From Planctomycetaceae bacterium (GTDB lineage Bacteria > Planctomycetota > Planctomycetia > Pirellulales > Thermoguttaceae), in contig JAIRTV010000443.1 in the NCBI GenBank assembly GCA_031254675.1, positions 1-19,017 of the forward strand: 19,017 nucleotides of DNA, given 5' to 3'. Below the pieces are notes generated by a model, which had not been told where the DNA came from, ran no database searches, and worked only from the letters and a program-made list of their open reading frames with translations. Position 1 is the first letter of the stretch, and each line of letters begins with the position of its first letter. Shown piece by piece: positions 15,090 through 19,017 of this stretch. Made by a program: the position numbers and the translations under genes.

Positions 15090-15129
15090 TTTGAAAATTT
15101 GTCATTGCGGTTCTTTTTGATTATTTCCA

Positions 15130-16269
15130 ATGCCTTTCGAACGCCTTTCTTCCTCCAACATCGAAAATACCGCCAATAAAGCGGTTGCCGCCTTGCGAAA
15201 AGGACAAATTATTGTGTTTCCGACGGAAACAGTTTATGGTCTTGCGGTTCGTGCGTCTGACGAAGCGGCAGTACAACGTTTAAGCCGGTTAAAAAACCGA
15301 TCTGAAAATCATCCGTTCATGTTGGCATTTTCGAAAATCGAACCGCTTGATGATTTTGTGCCGGACATGGAACCGTTAGCGTTGCGTTTGATCCGACGTT
15401 GTTTGCCTGGTCCGGTTAGTCTTGTGCTGGATATTCCGCCGCGTGACAGTGATTTTTACTTGTTACCGCCAACCGTTCAAAACGCGGTATCACGAATCAT
15501 TCCGCCAACAGACACGGCGTCTCAAACGAAGACAGTTTGTTTTCGTGTTCCGAATCATCCGTTTGCGTTGAAGGTTTTGGCGCAATTGGACGAACCGATT
15601 ATTTTGACCAGCGCCAACCGAACCGGTCAAAGCGAAAAATCAACTGTTGACGAAATTATTACCGAATTGGGAAGCGGAATTGATTTGATCGTTGACGATG
15701 GAGTTCGCTCGGAGACGAAGCCGTCCACAATTATTCGTGTTTCGGCGGGGCGTTATTCTATTTTACGGGAAGGCGTGCTCAAACGCGAAACATTGGAACG
15801 ATTGACGGCGCGAATGATTTTGTTTGTCTGTACCGGCAATACTTGTCGAAGCCCGATGGCGGAGAGAATTTGCGAAAATCTGATTGCCAAACGTTTTTGT
15901 TGTTCGCTTGATCAATTGGAAGAGCATGGTTTTGTTGTTCTTTCGGCGGGGGTATCGGTTGGTGGTGTGTCTTCGGCAAGTCCCCAAGCGATTGAAGTGC
16001 TTCGGAGTAAGGGGCTTGATTTGACGGATCATCGTTCTCAGCAATTGAACGAAACCCATATCCGGTTTGCTGATCATATTTTTGCGATGACGCGAAACCA
16101 TCGGGCAACAATTCTTTCATTTTGGCCTCGTGCTGATATGCGGTTGAATGTTCTTCGTACTGACGGCGGAGATATTTCTGATCCGTTTGGATGTTCGGAC
16201 AAGATTTACGCGGATTGCGCGCAACAACTGGAATTGGAAATTGGTAAACGTCTGGACGAGATTTTATGA
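15130..16269 (+). CDS. tsaC: Threonylcarbamoyl-AMP synthase fused to YwlE-like phosphatase
   Basis: A two-domain protein of 379 aa. Residues about 10-225 form a Sua5/YciO/YrdC domain (GQIIVFPTETVYGLAVRA, RLSRLKNRSENHPF, PGPVSLVL, ILTSANRTGQ). This enzyme makes threonylcarbamoyl-AMP from Thr, bicarbonate and ATP, the first step to t6A37 in ANN-decoding tRNAs. Residues about 228-379 form a low-molecular-weight phosphatase: P-loop CTGNTCRS with nucleophile C234 and R240, and the acid motif DPFG with D351. The P-loop is the same as that of Bacillus YwlE, where the Thr at the position of T238 favours phospho-arginine over phospho-tyrosine; most tyrosine phosphatases have Ile, Leu or Val there. In Bacillus the two functions are separate nearby genes (ywlC, ywlE). 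The start is ATG 15130. The stop overlaps the next start (ATGA), so translation is probably coupled. Confidence 0.93.
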   Translation: MPFERLSSSNIENTANKAVAALRKGQIIVFPTETVYGLAVRASDEAAVQRLSRLKNRSENHPFMLAFSKIEPLDDFVPDMEPLALRLIRRCLPGPVSLVLDIPPRDSDFYLLPPTVQNAVSRIIPPTDTASQTKTVCFRVPNHPFALKVLAQLDEPIILTSANRTGQSEKSTVDEIITELGSGIDLIVDDGVRSETKPSTIIRVSAGRYSILREGVLKRETLERLTARMILFVCTGNTCRSPMAERICENLIAKRFCCSLDQLEEHGFVVLSAGVSVGGVSSASPQAIEVLRSKGLDLTDHRSQQLNETHIRFADHIFAMTRNHRATILSFWPRADMRLNVLRTDGGDISDPFGCSDKIYADCAQQLELEIGKRLDEIL

Positions 16270-16697
16270 TGCGGCGTGGTTACACATTGCTGGAAATTCT
16301 AATGGCGTTGGCGATTCTTCTTTTGGGGTTGACGGCGGTATTGGGTATTATGCGTTCAACACATCAACGGTCTGTTGCGGCGGCGGATTTGGCGGAAGCC
16401 CAACTTGCTTGTCAAACTCTTCTCAATGAACTTTTAGCGCAACAAGTTCGGCTTAAACCTATTCCGGCAACGCCGATTGTGGGGTTACCGGATTGGACGA
16501 TTGGGGTTGTGTTGTACCCGTCAACACGTTCTGGTCTTTTTGTCGTGCATGTTACTGCCCAAAAGCTTGATCCCAATACAAAGATGCCGGACGGAATTGT
16601 TTACCAATTACTTCGTTGGGTTCCTCAAGATCGTGTTGAGGTTCCGCAAGTTGAAGAAGCCATCGAAGGCGCTGACCTTTTCGACGAACCTTTTTAG
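16266..16697 (+). CDS. Type II secretion / type IV pilus-like prepilin (GspI-like)
   Basis: This 143-aa protein begins MMRRG-YTLLEILMALAILLLGLTAVLGIM, a class III prepilin signal. Prepilin peptidase would cut after Gly5, leaving a methylated Tyr and Glu at +5, followed by the hydrophobic spine helix. The body (QLACQTLLNELLAQQ, DWTIGVVLYPSTRSGLFVVHVTAQ, VYQLLRWVPQ) resembles minor pseudopilins of the GspI/GspH type, with the short globular domain that forms the pseudopilus tip. The start ATG 16266 overlaps the TGA of the Sua5-phosphatase gene (ATGATG; a second ATG at 16269 is equally possible), so it is translated from the same mRNA. Other secretion genes are not in the window. The C-terminus is acidic (EEAIEGADLFDEPF). 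Confidence 0.82.
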   Translation: MMRRGYTLLEILMALAILLLGLTAVLGIMRSTHQRSVAAADLAEAQLACQTLLNELLAQQVRLKPIPATPIVGLPDWTIGVVLYPSTRSGLFVVHVTAQKLDPNTKMPDGIVYQLLRWVPQDRVEVPQVEEAIEGADLFDEPF

Positions 16698-16894
16698 CGA
16701 ATACCGGTAACAATTGGCGATGAGTTTTTTATGTTTCTGGACGGGTTGTTTCTTGAGGCGAACGAGAGAACTCATTTTTTGCTGCAAGGTTGTTTATTTT
16801 GTTTGCTGCGAGGAACACCTCAACAGGAACGCCCCAACTTGCGAGCAATACGGAAACCGGAAGAAGTATTCGACGATAAACTAGGGAGAAATAC

Positions 16895-16923
16895 TTGACA
16901 ATGTTTATGAAACATGTTAATTT
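16895..16923 (+). promoter_or_regulatory. Esterase promoter with a dyad in its spacer
   Basis: A perfect TTGACA at 16895-16900 and TAATTT at 16918-16923 are 17 bp apart. Leader length to ATG 16990 is about 60 nt. The spacer contains the inverted repeat ATGTTT-ATG-AAACAT (16901-16915), placed where a repressor would block RNA polymerase. The rest of 16698-16989 shows no gene. Confidence 0.6.
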
Positions 16924-16989
16924 GTTTGCTGTTGTGTTTTTTGTCCGTTAAATTGTTTGATTTTCTCTATTTTTGTGGGGAGATTTTTT

Positions 16990-18324
16990 ATGAAAAAGGA
17001 TTGTCGAAGTTGTTGTGTTGTGTTTTCTGTACTGGTTTTGTTTCTTGGGACTTCGGTTGTATTTTCTCAGGACAATAAGCCTTCTTATCAGATTCAAGTT
17101 CGGGCGGATCGGGAGTCGGCGATCTATAAGAAGGGCGAGCCGGTTATTTTTCGGGTTCGGTTGTTGGAGGACAACAAACCGTTTGCCGGACAAGAGTTAA
17201 CCTATAAGATTCAAGGCGACGGGAGTTTTGAAAAGGGCGGAACGATAACAAGCACGGATTCGGTTGCTGTTATTGAGACGTTGTTGAATCGGGCGGGTTT
17301 TCTGAAGTGTACGGTTCAATGGAAGGCGGCTTCCGGTGCAACGATTTCTGGAGTGGGTGGAGCTGGGGTTGATCCGCTTGAAATCAGAGCCGAGACGCCC
17401 GAACCCAATGATTTCGACGCTTTTTGGAATGCAAAAAAGGAAGAACTTGCCAAACTGCCGATGAATCCGCAACTTGTTCCGGTTCCGGCGGACAAGGTTA
17501 AGAATCCTGCGGTGGAGGTGTTTGATGTTAAGGTTGACTGTCTTGGTGGTAAACCGCTTTCGGGTTATTTGGCGAAGCCGGTTGATGCCAAACCGCGGTC
17601 GTTACCGATTCTTATTTCGTATCATGGAGCTGGGGTTCGTAGTGCCGGCATGCCGATTAGCAATGCGGTGCGTGGTGTGTTGGCGTTGGACATCAACGCG
17701 CACGGAATCGAAAACGGTCAACCCGAAGCATTTTATAAAGCCTTAGCCGAAGGAGAGCTCAAAAATTATCGTGTGGCGGATGGCAATGATCGTGAAAAAA
17801 TTTATTTTGTTGGTATGTTCCTTCGGGTGATCCGTTCGTTGCAATTTATGAAGTCGTTACCGGAATGGGATGGCAAGACGATTGCTGTTATTGGCGGCAG
17901 TCAAGGTGGTGGGCAAGCTCTTGTGGCGGCTGGTGGTGATTTGGATGTTTCATTTTGTGTTGCGAATGTTCCGGCGATTTGTTATCCGACTGGTGATATT
18001 GAGGGGAATTTTGGTGGTTGGCCTGGTTTTCTTCGTGGCAAGACCAAAGAGACTGCTGATCCGGCGATTGTCAACACGGTTCCGTATATTGATGCGGCTC
18101 ATTTTGCGCGGCGTATTAAGGCGGAATCGATTCTTTCGACTGGTTTTATTGACTATGTTTGTTCGCCGACATCGGTTTATGTTGCTTACAATAATATTAC
18201 GGCTCCGAAGCAGATCTTCCCAACACCGGGGGCAACACATGCTGTTCCGCAGAAAACGGCTGAAATTATTAACAAATTGCTCTGGGATTATATTGAGCGC
18301 AACCGTGTTCCGAAAGCGGAATAA
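16990..18324 (+). CDS. Secreted AXE1-family acetyl xylan esterase / deacetylase
   Basis: This 444-aa exported alpha/beta hydrolase resembles acetyl xylan esterases and cephalosporin-C deacetylases, which remove acetyl groups from xylan or small sugars. ATG 16990 is chosen for the GGGGAG ribosome site at 16977-16982 and the signal peptide MKKDCRSCCVVFSVLVLFLG to VVFSQ; the frame extends 11 codons further upstream without need. Residues about 30-130 form an Ig-like beta domain often seen before AXE1 in planctomycetes. The catalytic part starts with PEPNDFDAFWNAKKEEL. The triad is Ser304 in GGSQGGGQ, Asp388 in GFIDYVCSP and His417 in GATHAV; the family usually has GLxDxxCPP and GHE, so Asp and His sit in slightly altered contexts. 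It probably works in the periplasm or outside the cell. The promoter at 16895 and the hairpin at 18345 bound a single-gene transcript. Confidence 0.9.
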   Translation: MKKDCRSCCVVFSVLVLFLGTSVVFSQDNKPSYQIQVRADRESAIYKKGEPVIFRVRLLEDNKPFAGQELTYKIQGDGSFEKGGTITSTDSVAVIETLLNRAGFLKCTVQWKAASGATISGVGGAGVDPLEIRAETPEPNDFDAFWNAKKEELAKLPMNPQLVPVPADKVKNPAVEVFDVKVDCLGGKPLSGYLAKPVDAKPRSLPILISYHGAGVRSAGMPISNAVRGVLALDINAHGIENGQPEAFYKALAEGELKNYRVADGNDREKIYFVGMFLRVIRSLQFMKSLPEWDGKTIAVIGGSQGGGQALVAAGGDLDVSFCVANVPAICYPTGDIEGNFGGWPGFLRGKTKETADPAIVNTVPYIDAAHFARRIKAESILSTGFIDYVCSPTSVYVAYNNITAPKQIFPTPGATHAVPQKTAEIINKLLWDYIERNRVPKAE

Positions 18325-18344
18325 ATTGAACACCGAACGCATGG

Positions 18345-18377
18345 AAAACACGGAAAAATTAAAAAATTCCGTGTTTT
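18345..18377 (+). terminator. ACACGGAA-type hairpin after the esterase gene
   Basis: AAAACACGGAA at 18345-18355 and TTCCGTGTTTT at 18367-18377 form a perfect 11-bp stem with an 11-nt A-rich loop, followed by TTGTGCTTTCTTCC. It belongs to the same dispersed family as 4739-4805 and lies 20 bp after the esterase stop, where it can serve as the terminator. Confidence 0.6.
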
Positions 18378-18436
18378 TTGTGCTTTCTTCCGATTGATTG
18401 GGAAATTTTCCAACATCTTTGAGAATGGACATTCTT

Positions 18437-18614
18437 CTTTTTAGGTGGGCGACCTTTCGCCGAAAGGTCGCATTGCCGCAAGGCAATTTTGACCCTGTTT
18501 TCGGATGGCAATCAGATTCCAAACCGTTTAGCAATACAAATTGCCAGCCGAACACAAGGGCAAGTCGGCTATTGCCGACGCGACCTTTCGGCGAAAGGTC
18601 GCCCACCTAAAAAG
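18437..18614. repeat. 178-bp composite palindromic element with 35-bp inverted ends
   Basis: The outer 35 bp (18437-18471 and 18580-18614) are inverted copies differing at one position; each begins with CTTTTTAGGTGGGC and ends in a 23-nt palindrome (arms GCGACCTTTCG and CGAAAGGTCGC around one base). Inside are, in order, hairpin ATTGCC-GCAA-GGCAAT (18472-18487), a large hairpin with 17-nt arms at 18496-18512 and 18540-18556 (TTCGG...TGGCAAT with ATTGCCA...CCGAA), and hairpin GTCGGC-TATT-GCCGAC (18564-18579). There is no ORF of interest. The structure resembles a MITE or a composite REP/BIME-type element built from modules. Confidence 0.85.
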
Positions 18615-18637
18615 AAAGGTTGCCCACCACAAGGTAG

Positions 18638-18745
18638 GTGATGTTTCGCCGAAACATCACGTCGGCGTTAGCCGACTAGCCCCTGTTTTCGGATGGCAAT
18701 TTGTATTGCCAAGCGGTTTGGAATCCAATTGCCAGCCGAATACAG
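18638..18745. repeat. Second composite palindromic element, right side missing
   Basis: Modules follow the same order as in the neighbouring element. A 23-nt palindrome lies at 18638-18660 (arms GTGATGTTTCG and CGAAACATCAC around one base), then hairpin GTCGGC-GTTA-GCCGAC at 18661-18676. A large hairpin follows with 18-nt arms at 18683-18700 (CTGTTTTCGGATGGCAAT) and 18728-18745, pairing at 16 of 18. The second small hairpin and terminal palindrome expected on the right are absent, and similarity stops near 18745, about 47 bp before the transposase stop codon. Confidence 0.8.
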
Positions 18746-19017
18746 CAACTGTGTTTTTGTCAAGGGATGGTTTTGTTTGTTTTTTTATATTTTTATGTTG
18801 TTTTTTCGTTAAGTTTATTTTTCCATGTCTCACCATTTTTTAGTAGAGAATGAGCGATTTTTAACATTTTATGTGCGACCGCGACTACAGCGACATTGTG
18901 TGCTTTATTTAGTTCTTTTGTCATGTGGTAGTACATTTCTTTGAAAACATTGTTTGTTTTCGTGAAATAAATGGCAGCCATTGCCGCATTATGTAATGCG
19001 GCTCTAACATTTGCCCG
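18746..19017 (-). mobile_element. IS110-family insertion sequence, 3' end only
   Basis: The transposase fragment marks an IS110-family element that continues beyond the window. The left limit is an inference from where similarity to the palindromic repeat ends (about 18745). That leaves about 47 bp of T-rich non-coding DNA after the transposase, as expected of members with a short 3' end. IS110 elements lack terminal inverted repeats, so the edge cannot be read directly. Confidence 0.6.
18793..19017 (-). CDS. IS110-family transposase, C-terminal fragment
   Basis: Reading leftward from the window edge, the frame is open from the first base (RANVRAALHNAAMAAIYFTK) and ends at 18793 after 74 residues. 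The sequence fits the C-terminal Transposase_20 (IS116/IS110/IS902) domain: RAALHNAAMAAIYF, the YYHMTKELNKAHNVAVVAVAHKMLKIAHSLLKNGETW segment with its KxHxVAxxAxAxKxL pattern, and a short basic tail. In this family the domain carries the catalytic Ser, while the RuvC-like DEDD domain is N-terminal and lies outside the window. Full proteins are around 320-400 aa. The enzyme is a recombinase guided by a bridge RNA made from a non-coding end of the element. Internal ATG 18981 is not the start. Whether the full gene is intact cannot be seen. Confidence 0.88.
   Translation of the reverse strand, partial: RANVRAALHNAAMAAIYFTKTNNVFKEMYYHMTKELNKAHNVAVVAVAHKMLKIAHSLLKNGETWKNKLNEKTT

Noticed and set aside
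14917..15120. Small ORF of 67 codons between the lipoprotein and Sua5 genes
   Set aside because: It overlaps the -35 of the lipoprotein promoter and the whole Sua5 promoter, has no ribosome site and resembles nothing known.
17950..18606. Minus-strand ORF of 218 codons
   Set aside because: Half is antisense to the esterase gene and half runs through the palindromic repeats; peptides such as FRRKVAHLKRR are translations of the repeat.
18541..18843. Plus-strand ORF of 100 codons
   Set aside because: It is made of the composite palindromic repeats and the T-rich end of the IS; the repeated FRRKVAH peptide reflects the DNA repeat.

Overview
The window most resembles a moderate-to-low-GC member of the Planctomycetota (inference). 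Supporting points are a secreted DUF1080 protein, a secreted AXE1-type esterase with an N-terminal beta domain, a soluble 'GGLAHEIKNPLSTI' histidine kinase, a lid-less Hsp70 paralogue, a fused Sua5/low-molecular-weight phosphatase and long repeat-filled intergenic regions. No rRNA, tRNA or CRISPR array was seen.

Layout. 1-2250: an ABC-2 type ATPase (+), a secreted DUF1080 protein (+) with its own promoter, and a 94-bp MITE-like palindrome. 2255-3950: tilS (+) converging on, and overlapping by 44 bp, a soluble histidine kinase (-) whose frame has no normal start codon. 3951-5096: about 1.1 kb with no credible gene, holding a degenerate palindromic repeat, a 12-copy 21-bp tandem array and a 67-bp palindrome. 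5097-9468: a secreted Cys-rich protein, a RecF/ABC-like ATPase and a MacB/FtsX-like permease (all +), with several strong hairpins between them. 9603-14766: a minus-strand block of two ABC-2 permeases, a short Hsp70 and a lipoprotein. 15130-18324: a Sua5/arginine-phosphatase-like fusion overlapping a pseudopilin gene, then the esterase. 18345-19017: a dense cluster of modular palindromes next to the 3' end of an IS110-family transposase that runs out of the window.

How genes may work together. The two ABC-2 permeases are spaced as one operon but lack an adjacent ATPase. The ATPase at the window start and the MacB-like permease are also unpaired, so complexes probably form with products encoded elsewhere. 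The esterase and DUF1080 protein fit extracellular or periplasmic glycan breakdown. TilS and the Sua5 domain both modify tRNA (lysidine at C34 and t6A at A37).

The most unusual material is non-coding. A family of composite palindromes (large hairpin, 16-nt hairpin, 21-23-nt palindrome around TTTCGCCGAAA or a close variant) shows compensatory changes between copies, and one copy appears to be cut by the IS110 element. The 21-bp tandem array and the apparent AUC start of the histidine kinase are the next most notable. Recognition of protein families is from motifs read by eye; no database search was run.
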